From positions 5,271,001 through 5,335,000 of the forward strand of contig NC_092579.1 of the NCBI RefSeq assembly GCF_037975245.1: a stretch of DNA of 64,000 bases. The letters are read 5' to 3'. Shown one piece after another: positions 48,658 to 64,000 of this stretch. The notes under the pieces were generated by a model. That model saw nothing but the letters and a program-made list of their open reading frames with translations, did no database searches and had not been told where the DNA came from. The position numbers and the translations under genes are program-made. This stretch comes from Apostichopus japonicus. Taxonomy: Eukaryota; Echinodermata; Holothuroidea; Aspidochirotida; Stichopodidae. The first letter of the stretch is position 1. The number at the start of each line of letters is the position of its first letter.

Positions 48658-51600
48658 ACGCTTTAGCTTGTATGCACGATAACTCAACAAGGGATTGACT
48701 GATCATGATCAAACTTGGTGGGTGGGTGGCCCATAGTGAGTAGATGAACCCTATTGTTTTTGGTGCCCACAAAGGTCACCAAAGGTCAGTTATGGTCCAA
48801 AAACCCAAAATACTAAAACTGCAATAACTCCCAATGCCAATGTGCGACAAGGTTGATATTTTGGGACAAGTTGTGAACTGGTTAGGGGAACATTTTGAAA
48901 CTTAACGGTCAAGTGATCTGAGGTCACCAAAGGTCAATTAATGTTAAAAAACTAGTATTTTTGCGATAACTTGAGAACGAATTGTCCGTTAGGGTTGGGA
49001 GTTGCTTCAGTGTAATCCAATTGTCGACCCACATCTGGGTGACCCTTGACCTCAATTTGACCTCTGGTGACCTTTTCATGTTTTGGGGATTTTTACAGTT
49101 TCGATGCTATTTTCAGATGTCAAAGGTACCTTCCGATCATAAATATCGATAGGTTGACCCCCGTGTGACCTTTGTGTGCGAACTTATATGGGGTCAAAGT
49201 TTTCGGTCGGAGTTAGGATGGCTGTACAGACTTGTCGTGTTGATTTTTGGAATCAGCAGATCAAACTACATTTGAAACCAAGGTCAAAAGGTCAAAGGTC
49301 ACATTAGAAAAAATGTGCTTAGTTTGGGAGAAAACGGGCGAAAAAGAAAATGTTTGGTTTTGATGGTAGATTTGGATATCAAAGGTACCTTCCGATCAAA
49401 AATGTCAATTGGTTGACACCCGGGTGACCTTTGTGTGTAAAGTTATACAAGGTCAAAGTTAATTTTCAGACATTTAATGCAATAACTTCCAGTGCCAAGG
49501 TGTAACAAGGTTGATATTTTGGGACAAGTTGCAAATGGTATAGAGGAATATTTTCAAACTTAACGGTCATGTGATCCGAGGTCATCAAAGGTCAATTAAT
49601 GTTAAAAAACTAGTATTTTGGGTGAGAAAATGGGCAAAGAAAAAACTGTTTGAATTTTTACAGTTTTGATGCTATATTCACGTCTCACCAATCAAAAATG
49701 TCAATAGGTTTACCCCAGGTGACCTTTGTGTGTGAAGTTATATGAGGTCAAAGTTAATTTTCAGACATTTAATGCAATAACTCTCAGTTCCAAGGTGTGA
49801 CATGGTTGATATTTTGGGACAAGTTGCAAATGGTATAGGGGAATATTTTCAAACTTAACGGTCATGTGATCCGAGGTCACCAAAGGTCAATTAATGATAA
49901 AAAACTAGTATTTTTGTGATAACTTGAGAACGAACTGTCCGTTAAGGTTGGGAGTTGCTTCAATGTAATCCAGTTGTCCACCCGCATCTGGGTGACCCTT
50001 GACCTCAATTTGACCTCTGGTGACCTTTTCATGTTTTTGGGATTTTTACAGTTTCGATGCTATTTTCAGATATCAAAGGTACCTTCTGATCATAAATGTC
50101 AATAGGTTGACCCCCGTGTGACCTTCGTGTGCGAAGTTATACGAGGTCAAAGTTAAAAAATATTAATGAGGTCACAGGTCAAACGTGAAAAACTCCCAAG
50201 TTGCAATAACTTGGCTACTATTTATTGGAATTTCGTTAAACTTGGTATGATGATATTGGTAGATAGTCTCCACACACTGATGTGTGTTGCAATTGATATC
50301 ATGCATGTTTATAAGGGGGGGGGCTAGCATTATTTCGTTATGAAAAGTTTGTATGCACAATAACTCAACAAGGGAATGACCAATCATTACCATACTTGGT
50401 GAGTGGGTGGCCCATAGTAAGTAGATTAACCCTGTTGATTTTGGTGCTCATATCATGAATATTAATGAGGTCATGGGGTCAAACGTGAAATACTCCAAAT
50501 TGCATTTACTTGGCTACTATTACTAGTCGGAATTTCGTCAAACTTGGTATGATGATAATGGTAGATAGTCTTCACACACTGATGTGTGTTGCAATTGATA
50601 TCAGGGCTTAGCATTACTTTGGCAACAAAGTTTGTGAGCATAAATTACTGTTGTTGTTTTAGGGCTTTGTTAGAAATTTCCCTATGAATGGAACTAATGA
50701 ACAGCAGCAAGGAACCATGAAATGTTTTCATTCTGGTTAACTATTATCAAATCGCTAAAATGTACAACCATGACAAAAGAAACATAACTTGTCTCTCCTC
50801 CCTATTATGTTGAAAATATGACCAAAGTGTGTCATATTGTGACACAACAACGACATGATCTTAAACAACTCAACAAACCTTGGTTCAAAATTTCCATACT
50901 TCAAAAGTTAAACTTTGAAAAGTCATAAAACTTGCACATTTATCTTTAGAATATAGTAAATCTAAACTTGCAGGGAAAATAATCAGATGAGGAATAATTC
51001 AAGACCAAAACTAACTACGAATTTTTAAAAATTATTTTGTGATTGTATTTACCTCTTGTTACTGTCCGATACTTTCGTTTTTCGATCGCTGTATTCATCG
51101 TGACTATTTACAAGTATTTTCATCCTCTCTTCTCTTATTTTCTTATTTGCCGATGACGAAACTCTCTGGACGAATGCATCCAATTTTTCACCTTCCTCAG
51201 GATAAGTAACTGGCTTAATTCCCACTACATTAAAAAAAAGTTCCAAGAACAATAGAAATCTATGGAATAATTGGTATTTTAAATCATGATGATGTATTGA
51301 TGACAAATCTGATCACATGGCTTGTTTGTCACGATGTTTGCATACTCACAAACATTTGTTTACATGCTCATCTAAAAACAAAAACAATTTACCTTCTTCC
51401 AATGCAGCTATTTCAATTTTTCTCTTCTCTGCCTTCTCCCTTTTCTTTTCTGCTTTTGTTTTCTTTGCATCTTCAATAGTTCCCAGCATCGACTTGAAAC
51501 TATTAGGCGCAGATTGTTCTCCAGGATTAATAGGTGCCACATCCTGTTTCTCTTCCCATCGCTTTTGCTCGCTGTAAAAGAAAACCGAACTAGTCAATGT

Positions 51601-52894
51601 TCACGGAACATTTGGGAACACATACAGAGTGAATGCACGCTACCATCTGTATGTGTAATATCATAGACACAAATTACATGTATGCAAATTATAAGAAAAC
51701 AAAAGGTAAAGACTGCATACTTGCCAACGCTGCCAGTTTAACGAGGTGTCTTCCAGTTTTTAAAGGCAATCTCACACTCTCCTGATTTTATGGGGTAATC
51801 TCAAACCTCAATTTTTTTATTTTATCAGAAATGGGTCTGCATTAGGAACGTTGAGTAAATCCACTTTCTTTCAAGACATAATTATGTCTGTTCTAAAGTG
51901 CTAGGGTTAGGGTGACAATTAACTTTAATTACCTTTAATGTCTTCTGTATAGACTACAACTATAGCACGCTCTCATGGAAAAGTTTCTTGAGATTACATA
52001 ATCGACCTGCCTTGGTCGTAAAATGACCTCTTTTGACCAATTACTCTGCAACAACTGCCACATATTTTTTCTTGTGTGAGGGTCTTTGTGTGAACGCTGT
52101 ATGATAAACTACACTGTAGACATGAACATATTTCCACACAGTGTTTACACAAATAACCTAATGGTGTTAAGAAGCTATGCAGGCTAATCTTAGACTGCCT
52201 GAGGTGGATTTACAACTGTGGCAGGTCGATTACGTAATCACAAAACTTTCCTAGCTATAGCGTGCTGTAATTGGAACCAATAAAGCAGATCTTTAACATA
52301 GCCTACAATAGTGCAGAGGTGATGTATAAATTTCAAAATAGATTCTATGTTCCTTTACAGATACTTAAAAAATATTTTCAAAACTTTCTTAACATTTAAC
52401 TCGCATAGAAAACGATTGGGTTCAATGATGGGTCGTTCTCATTATAATGCAAGGCTTTTCAATGAAGTTTTCGACAGAGTTTGTGTAGCCCGCCACGGGA
52501 TTGCTTGAGACTTAGAAATTATTTTCATACTTTCTCAGTAAACTCGCATAACAATAGACTTCTTCTCAATGGTACCAACGTAGCCACTCACGGGGAAACC
52601 TTTGGAAAACTCGACGTACACACTCGATTTGAGCGGGTATTTTACAACAACCGCAAAACCCTAACGACCTAGCATCGTTGAGTGCAAAGACAGCTACAAA
52701 ACAATGGGATACAGGGTAGGGTAAATCAATTCCACGAAAAATTACAACGTTCGAACTCCCTAAAATGAGGTTTCAGTAAAATTAGCTTCACCATCAGATG
52801 GGCCATGAACAAATCTTAATTACCGGACACGTTTACCTCTTCTGGGTCCCGTGAGAAAGGGGTCAATCGCTTTGATCCTCTTGTGTTTACCCAT
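42270..52894 (-). CDS. CCDC137: Coiled-coil domain-containing protein 137 (CCDC137) homologue
   Basis: Six exons on the minus strand join in phase: 52894-52824, 51571-51393, 51224-51053, 44510-44428, 43470-43388 and 42482-42270. They total 801 nt, so 266 residues plus TGA. The ATG opens MGKHKRIKAIDPFLTGPRRG, like the N-terminus of CCDC137. A lysine/glutamate-rich coiled coil follows (AKKTKAEKKREKAEKRK), then EGEKLDAFVQRVSSSANK, matching the GESDGAYIHRMQQEA region. Next come AFGDVARCPPQFTAKPR, matching the FGEVVLQPPELTARP box, and a basic C-terminus with SAAIEAYIKDQMQRMSGG. Human CCDC137 is about 289 residues and is a nucleolar/chromosome-periphery protein reported to sequester retinoic acid receptor. 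The borders are GT-AG throughout. Confidence 0.88.
43757..43795 (+). ncRNA. Hammerhead-like motif, weaker stem II
   Basis: The plus strand reads GCCT, CTGAAGA, a damaged stem II, GAAACGTC, then AGGC. Stem I (GCCT/AGGC) and the core boxes are intact; stem II keeps about three pairs. The flanking sequence GGCCAACTTTTACACA is shared with the copy at 35946-35980. It lies in intron 4/5 territory of CCDC137 on the opposite strand (between 43470 and 44428). Confidence 0.5.
45947..45966. repeat. Conserved hairpin module, copy 5 (inverted)
   Basis: The same hairpin in the opposite orientation, inside the element at 45864-47136. Confidence 0.8.
46856..46875. repeat. Conserved hairpin module, copy 6 (inverted, one arm mismatch)
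   Basis: Arms GCGCCA and TGTCGC. One pair is lost. It also lies in the element at 45864-47136. Confidence 0.75.
47802..47970 (-). CDS. THAP-domain first exon, nested in CCDC137 intron 3
   Basis: The minus strand begins with ATG and reads MPQFCVVGGCSY, then SISFFSF, RRRLWINFVRSTRKDFSAPD, ending at a strong donor (C|GTGAGT). This is the first half of a C2CH THAP zinc finger: C-x4-C, the conserved Trp and the F.P..S. stretch. The final C..H pair would lie in the next exon, which I could not identify further down the minus strand. THAP domains bind DNA and occur in host regulators and in P-element-type transposases; which applies is not decidable here. It is antisense to nothing, but lies on the same strand as CCDC137. 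Confidence 0.7.
48284..48480. repeat. 53-bp minisatellite, about 3.7 units
   Basis: Units of the form AACATAGAGTTAGCATAGAC followed by an AGCAGTA-TGAGTGAACTTGATGATATAT tail repeat with few changes. One unit has a 4-bp CATA insertion. Confidence 0.9.
48773..48788 (+). promoter_or_regulatory. DR4-type AGGTCA direct repeat
   Basis: AGGTCA-CCAA-AGGTCA. DR4 spacing is the classical site of thyroid-receptor/LXR-type heterodimers with RXR. It lies in repeat DNA; whether anything binds it is unknown. Confidence 0.35.
48921..48936 (+). promoter_or_regulatory. DR4-type AGGTCA direct repeat
   Basis: AGGTCA-CCAA-AGGTCA, second copy in the same repeat block. Confidence 0.35.
49281..49301 (+). promoter_or_regulatory. 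DR2/DR1 triple AGGTCA
   Basis: Three AGGTCA half-sites in a row with spacers of two and one base. DR1 is the HNF4/RXR-type arrangement and DR2 is among the retinoic acid receptor types. Confidence 0.35.
49579..49594 (+). promoter_or_regulatory. DR4-type AGGTCA direct repeat
   Basis: AGGTCA-TCAA-AGGTCA. Confidence 0.35.
49874..49889 (+). promoter_or_regulatory. DR4-type AGGTCA direct repeat
   Basis: AGGTCA-CCAA-AGGTCA, in the third copy of the internal repeat. Confidence 0.35.
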
Positions 52895-55800
52895 TTTAAG
52901 TAGTGTATATTCCAAACTTGGCTAGTTCCAGCTAAACTTAGTTCACTAAGTATACATCTGCCGCTGGTACATGCGATTCCAGTCCAGTCGTCTCGTATGT
53001 CCAAGCAAGGTCGGCATGGCCCTAAACACTGAGGGTTCCAACTCAGAAGTTCTGGTCTTTCCTTGGTCCTATTATGGTCTTTCCTTGGTCTTGAAGTTGG
53101 GGCTCGTACAAAGAAGTACCTTAACTAACATCTAGTGTTTTTAGTTTTATAACATAGGATAATTCTTCCCTCATTTTGAATTTTTATTTTAAATTAGCCA
53201 CAGAATCGATGGAGTATTATATTTTGTCGACATGCATAAAGTAAGTATAAAACACTCGAGATTTAGAGAGTTTCGCAACAACTAAAAAATTGAGGTAGCA
53301 TATCACATACAAGGATACTATTCACCCCAACTGTGTCATAAACGATGCTGTCAAGCATAAAGAACGGGATTTTATTCAACCCTTTGTAATGAACTCATCG
53401 GTTATAGGCCTCAATAATGAGGTCATAGTTTGTCATTTCCATTAGTGTTTCTTTGGATTTTGTGGGTGTCATGATGCAGGGAGCTACCAGCTCCCGCATG
53501 CATCATGTAACATTTCTTTCTGGGCGACAAATTTGTCTAAGTAAAAATGCAACGTGTCTCACTTTGATCTGAGAGTGCCATATTTTGAACAGTAGGCCTG
53601 TACTAGGTTGGTAGATTTGTTGAACACTGAACATTATTCGCAAAATGCTGCTTCAAAATAGATATGCCTACCATCTTTCAAACGTTTGTTAGTGTCTAGA
53701 GTAATTACATAGATCCCCATTAAGAGAATACTTTGGTAGAAGTACAATTTTTCGTTATATTGAGACTCGTATGTTATCATATCGAATATGGATGGCTTAA
53801 TGGACATGAAACAATCAAACCAACCCATACGCCGTCATCTGGTGATTTTTAGGCCTGCTCTGTTAGAGTATGTTATTGTGTCAAGTATGGAAAGGTGTCT
53901 TTTGTCAGAGCAGTGGTACTGGGAAACGGCTTAAGATGTCTAGCTTGTACCGAACAACTTATCCAACTTGAAAAATGTAGTAAATAATCCAAAATGAAGG
54001 AATATGTAATTCTGTAGAATCTTTCAGTGGGAGTTGGCTTTCTGCTTGCTTTAGCTGAATCGATTAGCATTTTTAGTACGGTGTAGAACAGAGATTCCCT
54101 TACTTTATCCCCTCCCCACGAACCCTCTGTGGATGTCAGAGTTGTCCACGAACCCACAACTTTTCGAGACAAGATCTGAGTCATTATTATACTACAATAC
54201 GCATAACAGTGTTTCGTAAAAGATCAAGTTCATAGTGTAATATTGTAATGAAAATAAACAAGAGATGAACAAATATTTATTTGTAAACTTCAAGATTAGA
54301 TCAGCTCTTTATCTTCACGACGTACTGTCATGCGTACAACAACTTCACCAAAGTCACGCGGCCTGTGTCTGGAATAATTCATTTATTTATCACATGCACG
54401 TTACGGTAGCCTACTTTTATGGCAACATATGCGTATGGAACGCGAAAAGAGTCTGTCGATAGGTACGACTTTTGTACATTACTAAAGTATATGATGTATC
54501 AGATTTAAGTTCAACAAAAAGCACTCTAGTTTTCACTTTCAGAAACGTCTCACGAACCCCCTGGGATGGACTCACGCACCCCCTGGGGATTTATGCACCC
54601 AGTTAGGGAACCCTTGGGCTACAGCGAGAAGGGTAAGACTAAGACCCATTCCTTTCTGAATTCTGAGGTTCTTTGTTAATATTAACCTTCATTGCCGTGC
54701 ACCCGGGGGATGGGGGATGTATCCCCCAAACATTCGACTAGGGGGAAGGTCCATGTAATCATCCACCCCACCCCAATGTTATGTATATGCGTGTGCCAGA
54801 TAGTACAGGTTTTCTCCACATGGAAAATAATGATTAATTAAAGAGAGGGTGGTCATTTAAAAGGGTTTTTAATGTTGAAATAAGGTTACAAAATCGGGGA
54901 AATGGGGATATATCCCTCAACTGACTGGGGGGGGGGGCGAGGGGGATGACCTGTCTAATCATCTCCCCCGTGTTATATATAGACCCTAACAAATGTTACA
55001 TCGTTAGAAAGTTGAACGTAAATACTGTAATTGTACGTGTCTATGTCGCTATGACTGTGCCTGCAGCTCGGAAGAGTTGGTAATCGCGTCCTTGGCGACA
55101 CATTATTTGGTAGGATGTTAACGGACAGCCCTCCGCTCATACCCTTCCCGGGTATCTCACTTGCACTTTGCTCTTGGTTCGCTACCGTACCCCTCATCTT
55201 AAAATATGTGGATAACCTCATCCCCCCTCCCTCCCCTCCCCACCGATGTCAAAAAGATATCTACGCCACTGTTCACCTTTATCCCGATGTTTTCATTTGT
55301 ACACGCGAAGTGTGGGAAAGGCCTCGCTATAAATACAGGATGAGGAAACTTCGTCGTGAACTTTCCATAAACGGTGTCATATGCATAGGGTATTGTGTTA
55401 TATACAATGTATTGGAACAGCAGTGTCGGAAGTCGTTATCTTGTATAGCCATATAAGCTAACTACTCTTGATATTAAGTATTAAAGCAGTACAGTATATG
55501 TATTTAAGGTTTCTCTTAAACACCGCTATGCACTGAACAAGGCTTTCCATGTTAATTTTATTTGGAGGTCGAAATTGTGTTCCAATGGGAATGGAAGTTA
55601 ATTAAGGCTGACTCATAGAAGAACGAAGCTCATACAGGAAGCTCAGCATCTTTCGCCTGCATGCGTGTGCACTAACACACACGATGAACCGATTTTGGAA
55701 CATATTTTCATCCAACCTATTTACTCCCGTCTGAAACCCCAACTTCACTACCTCCCCCACTAATCTAAACTGCCCAATATACTCTGATGTGAAACAATTC

Positions 55801-57221
55801 ATCTCCTTATTTTGTCAGGTTTCTATTTTGAATAATAACGGAAACTAGTAGAGAATTTTCCAATATTCCGCTATTAGATACGACTATATAGGACCGTTGA
55901 CCACACAAGTCCGCCGTAACCATTTGAAAGACGCTATAACGTTATCCGCCTTTTACAGACTTGTTGGACTGGTTAGAGAGACAAATATGGTGGCCCACTT
56001 ACTCAATGGAAGTTAGATTGAGGGAGATGGATATCTCAGGCTATGTGATTATTTCAATGATGATCTGTAGACTTTACGTACAGACCACCTGTATTGATGT
56101 TAATCCAGCCCCCTCCCCCCGCACCCCTCCCTCGGTCCCTCCACTCCTCTCCCTCCCTTTTCGAGAATGAATTTCTATGTATTTAGTAAGGTACGACATA
56201 ACATTCCAAGTAAGATTCAAATAGGTTAAATTAAACAAGAAGGAAAACATCAACGACCTGCTTTAAGTTCAATATTGACTTAAAAATCACGCGATATGTT
56301 ATATCTAAAAGGTCAAGGGCTAGTGGGCGTAATTTAGTCTTTAACTCATTTGCTATAGAGACCAGATCAGATCAAGCTTGCACTCCTCTCTTACTGTAGC
56401 AGTCAACCCTCCATTATCTCTTTCGTGCTCCACGCTTCAGTGTTTATTATCTATTATTCAGTAGATAATTTCTTCGATCCTCTGATCAAAGCCATAGCAA
56501 TCCGTTTTCTTTTAAATGATCTCAAAGGACCATCTGTTTGAAATTTGTGTTATCACTTCACGCTTCGTTGACCTGCCAGCAACTCAGCATACAAACCTAT
56601 CGAATTAAATCAAGAACAAGTTTATATTGAAGACCTATCGAAGAATATTAGCTGTAGCTCACCTGCACCTATCTTACAGAGACGTCTATTATTGTAAGTA
56701 AAAAGAAAACATTTATGAATTTTTATTAGCAGCATTCCAGTATAGGGAAGTATAGCTAAATTGTACAACATGCTTATATACGGGACAGTTTAAATAAAAA
56801 TATCAATTTCTTTAAAGAAAATTTCCTGTTTTCACCATCGTATATATAAATTCATTAATTTTACGAAATTTAAACTAGTTTGTCACGATTTCGTCGTCTT
56901 TTTCGCAATCCAAAATGAACTAAAGATAGCTGCAGGTTAAAAAGTATGTCCAGTGAACCTTTCCTGATGACCAAAAACATCATCTAATACATCATTAAGT
57001 GCAAAGTTGCTCGTTAAAGATCATAAAGGCCACATGATTCACCCAAAAGAAGTCTTCTTTCCGTTCCACTGATCTCTGTATTTGTTGCGATATATTCCTC
57101 GATAAGAATATATTTTAGAAAGTAGTATTTGTTTCTTAAGACTTTTTCTAATTTTATCCGCAGATCAGGACTCCCGCTGCATTAAAATAATTTTCTCAGA
57201 ACTAATTAAGCACATTTCAAA
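52895..57221. other. Intergenic region upstream of CCDC137 and of the propeller gene
   Basis: The two divergently transcribed gene models start at 52894 (-) and 57222 (+), so their promoters lie here. No TATA box or CpG cluster stands out. It holds the G-rich block at 54690-54990, an element end (ATCTACGCCACTG, about 55259-55271) and a C-rich tract at about 56108-56160. Confidence 0.5.
54690..54990. repeat. G-rich duplicated block
   Basis: Two related halves (about 54700-54790 and 54890-54980) share GATGTATCCCCC-like, AATCATC and CCCC-TGTTAT-TATA elements in the same order. Long G runs suggest a transposon end relic. Confidence 0.55.
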
Positions 57222-60883
<3,662 letters not shown>

Positions 60884-61110
60884 AAATTAGGAATATTTAT
60901 CACTTTTATTCAAACAATCCTTTGTATGAAGATCAACAAATTTGGTTTCATACAATGCGAACAAGTGAGGAGAAGACACTCTTAGATATTTTGAGATCTA
61001 CTTTGCAAAATTTAAAGAAAAATAAGGACATTTTTTTTTCATTAGGATGATGTGATTCTGTAAAGAGATTAAGTAAAATTGGTTGGCTTAAATATAGACA
61101 AAATTATTTC

Positions 61111-61740
61111 TAGTGAATGCGGAATTGTTTTAAGAACACATCTATTACTTGTTTGTTAATAGGGAGATCAAAATGGTGGGAAAATAATTGCAAAATTTTA
61201 TGAAGAATTAGGCCTTTGGATGCTTGTACTTTCCAATATTAGAGCAACACAAACTTTGGAAAATATTTCTTCTTATTTTATGAGCTTACGATCTGCTAAT
61301 TTGTACAAATTTGGTATTAGTGAATGCGGAATTTTATTGAGAACACAACTATTACTTGTTTGTTGAGAAGGAGATCAAAATGGTGGAAAAGTAAGGACAA
61401 AATTTTATGAACAATTTAGGCCATTGGATGCTTGTTGCACTTTACAATATTAGAGCAACACACAAAATTTAGAAAATATTTTTCCTGTTTTATTAGCTTG
61501 CAATCTGGTAATTTCTACAAATTTGATATTAGTGAATGCGGAATTTCATAAAGAACACAACTATTACCTGTTTGTTAAAAAAAAATAGTGCAAGAGTAAG
61601 TGCAAAAATGTATGAAAAAATTAGGCCATTGGAAGCTTGTTGCACTTAAGATCTGGAAAAATTCAAATAAAAATAGGTGCTATTTTTTAGGCCATGATTT
61701 CTAGTCTAGGTCAAAAATTCTTTGCAAATTCATGTAAGAT
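61111..61740. repeat. ~206-bp tandem repeat, about three units
   Basis: Units start with TAGTGAATGCGGAATT at about 61112, 61317 and 61532, and contain AACACA-CTATTAC-TGTTTGTT, ATCAAAATGGTGG, AATTAGGCC-TTGGATGCTTG and ATTAGAGCAACACA. Later units are more divergent. It lies directly downstream of the propeller exon. Confidence 0.8.
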
Positions 61741-63604
61741 GAATGGTGCATGGCGTAACAGCTCAGACAAAAAAGTGTACTCCTTTATCATTAATTTTGA
61801 CTGTCATAGTCAAATATATAAAAATATATAAAATATACAAATTTGACAAAAATCAATGCAAACTATTGCTAAGAACACAAATGGTACAATTTTCCTTGCA
61901 ATGAGGTAAAATTCAAGAAAACTTAACTTAATTTTTAAATCTTAATTTAGGCCATAGGGATTAGTTTTGCACTAGTGCACATGTATAGCAAATTCTGCAG
62001 TGATGATACCTTGATTTGATCACAGTATTTAAGTCTTGATAAAGTAGTATGACACATGCTTGCTTCTATTTTGGTCCAAATTAGTCAATAAAGCAAAAAA
62101 AGAAGCGGAAAATGTCATCTTAGCCTTGTGGTGCTATTTTCACATGGTCAACAGAGTAAAGACTACAAAATTCGCAAAGCCATTGAAATCATTTTCATTA
62201 CTTATGAGGAGAGAAAGTTGTAGCTAAGCTCAGGCTTTACTTTAATGGGGATTGCATTGAGTCAGTTGACAGTCTTCTTGTCAGTTCTCTTCAATTGGTT
62301 CATTTTACTGATGGCCTGTGATTTCCATTATGTAGAATGCACAGTGTAATGTAGTCTTTTTAAGTAACAATAGGAAACATATTTTGAATTAATTCCTGAC
62401 AATGCTAATTAGGTACAATTTAGCTGTACCACAGTCATAATGTACATAGGTCATATGGGAATAAGCAGGAAAATGAGGTAAAACATTAACTGTTTTAAAA
62501 TGATGTTAACTTATATGGTTGAAAACTAAGAAAGTAACGTATTACTGCAGTGCTTTCCTGTCAAGTTTGTGATAGTAATGATTATATAGATATTACTGTG
62601 TGTAAGTGGTCACACACAATATCCTGCTTAATTGTCTAAATACCCAATACACTAATTAACAATGGTGAAGATCCCCACTCATTAGCTGTCATCAAGCACA
62701 GAGTGTATTGTATGCTATTGCTATGCACATGGATTAAACATGATCATTGCTACCCAGGCATGAGAAAGCATTACCACATGTCAACCAGTGTAAGAACAAT
62801 AGTATTCCTGTAAAAGGCCTTTTTATACATGTCATCAGGCTAAACCCATATATACTAGTAATTATGTCTAATGTGAAAACTTGGTTTAGCATTATATATA
62901 GTTGATAACTGCACATAGTCTAAATAATTCAATGTTTCACATGAATTCTTTGTCATGAAGAGCTGTGTATAGCTCATAGTACAGTAGCTGCACTATACGC
63001 TTGAGTGTGTACACCAATCTTGAAAAGCCTCACAGTGCATATGGACTTTGAATATTCAATCATTTGAGCTACAGCACATGTAGTTTAGCTGTGCAGCTTA
63101 CAAGCATTTAGCCATACTTTCCAGCATATAATGCTTTCAGTTAGTTGTGTACTAATTCAGTACAACATTTTAGGATTAAATAAATGAATCTTCTGTAATT
63201 AAAATACTTTGTAAACAACAACACTGCATCAATAATTGACATAGTAATTAACATGTAAACTAACACTGTTAAGAATTAAGGAAAATGTTAGAGGTAAGAA
63301 GTTGGGTAGGGTGAGGGTTATTTGTGTTTTAATGATATTGACCACCAACATTGCCCAGAATAGAAGACACTTTAAGTAGTTTTACGTCCATGATGACATT
63401 CCCACACAACATGGGTCATAATTTAGTGTTTATTGTTTAATTTGGAGAATAAAATGTTAAACCCATTTAACTATAATTTTAAGTTAATGGCATCATGAAT
63501 CAATCTACAATAATCTGCATGATAGAGCTTCATGAATAGAAGTACGTATAGTCTTAAAAAGCAATCAAACAAATTGTCCGCTTTTAATACTTTTAATTGG
63601 AAGC
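61741..63604. other. Gene-free stretch after the tandem repeat
   Basis: AT-rich; no exon or element recognised. Confidence 0.5.
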
Positions 63605-63718
63605 TGGTCACTTCGCCCAACAACCATTTCGCCCAACTGCCATTTTGCCCAACCTTACCATTTCGCCCAACCTTGTTGGTCATTTCGCCCAACCTTGCTG
63701 GTCATTTCGACCAACATT
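63605..63718. repeat. CATTTCGCCCAAC-type minisatellite
   Basis: A 17-26-bp unit built on CATTTCGCCCAACCTTG recurs about six times with changes. Confidence 0.85.
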
Positions 63719-63756
63719 GATTAAACATTATACTTCAATATTGGTCAATTAAATAA

Positions 63757-63880
63757 GGAAACGTTCGGGAATTGTTAACGTTACGGGATGCGAACCGAAT
63801 ATTAAGGACACTTGAAGTCCTTTAGTTTGTATAACATTAGTAAGGAATTGTTCTGGAATTGTTAACGTTACGGGATGGAA
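63757..63880. repeat. Short direct duplication
   Basis: The motif GGAATTGTTAACGTTACGGG occurs twice, about 90 bp apart, with similar flanks. Confidence 0.75.
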
Positions 63881-64000
63881 CACCGATTCCCCTTTGTTTG
63901 TATAATAAAATAACTTCCATTGTTTGCGTAACCGCCTAAAGTAGTGTAATAATAATATAACCCAAAATAAATCAAATTGAACTAGTGAAATAGAAAAATT

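Larger units (their letters stand above)
48600..50640. repeat. Dispersed repeat block rich in AGGTCA motifs, with internal duplications
   Basis: The block opens with (GT)n (48603-48657) and then a sequence of the type ACGATAACTCAACAAGGGA. A segment of the form GATATTTTGGGACAAGTTG through AACTAGTATTTT recurs three times (about 48860-48960, 49510-49620 and 49810-49920). The tail is duplicated too (50158-50306 and 50456-50610). Related sequence appears at 13800-13930, 16250-16460, 18600-18800 and 19870-20160, so it is a dispersed family. Confidence 0.75.

Noticed and set aside
56085-56115. 2A-like NPGP peptide of a LINE
   Set aside because: The residues read DVNPAPSP, without the required NPGP.

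Overview
The window is nuclear DNA from an animal. Genes are split by GT-AG introns with matching phases, and host coding sequence is sparse. Most of the rest is layered transposable elements, microsatellites and long G/C homopolymer runs. A gene for a death-fold/ZU5/UPA protein, a CCDC137 homologue, and gypsy, hAT, LINE and Penelope-like repeats together suggest a marine invertebrate, plausibly an echinoderm such as a sea cucumber. That guess rests on style, not on a diagnostic gene.

Layout. Positions 455-9955 hold a decayed minus-strand Ty3/gypsy retrotransposon. A 3.2 kb hAT-type element is inserted in its reverse transcriptase; it contains a 1.6 kb hAT, which contains a 0.38 kb hAT. All three insertions have perfect 8-bp target duplications. 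Positions 9961-18211 (+) carry ten phase-consistent exons of a protein with the order DED-like, UBA-like, ZU5, UPA, DED-like. An in-frame TGA interrupts the last domain. Its intron 6 contains a tRNA-Ser-derived SINE. Positions 18840-19660 (-) are a LINE fragment. Positions 20-34 kb have no recognisable host gene but at least four more hAT-type elements, two of them nested, which share a short hairpin-bearing module. Positions 34-38 kb hold (AT)n tracts, a Penelope-style hammerhead-ribozyme-like motif and a second LINE fragment.

Positions 42270-52894 (-) are a six-exon CCDC137 gene. Its large third intron (44511-51052) contains another hAT element, a THAP-domain exon, a 53-bp minisatellite and a 2 kb repeat block rich in spaced AGGTCA half-sites. 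Small possible exons of an unidentified minus-strand gene lie at 38.7-42.0 kb. Positions 57222-60883 (+) hold a two-exon model of a beta-propeller protein, followed by a ~206-bp tandem repeat. The remainder is intron or intergenic sequence with microsatellites, including about 318 bp of (ATT)n.

The host genes show no operon-like relationship. The death-fold/ZU5 protein is the likeliest immune or apoptotic signalling component. CCDC137 is a nucleolar/chromatin-associated housekeeping type. The rest is mobile DNA.
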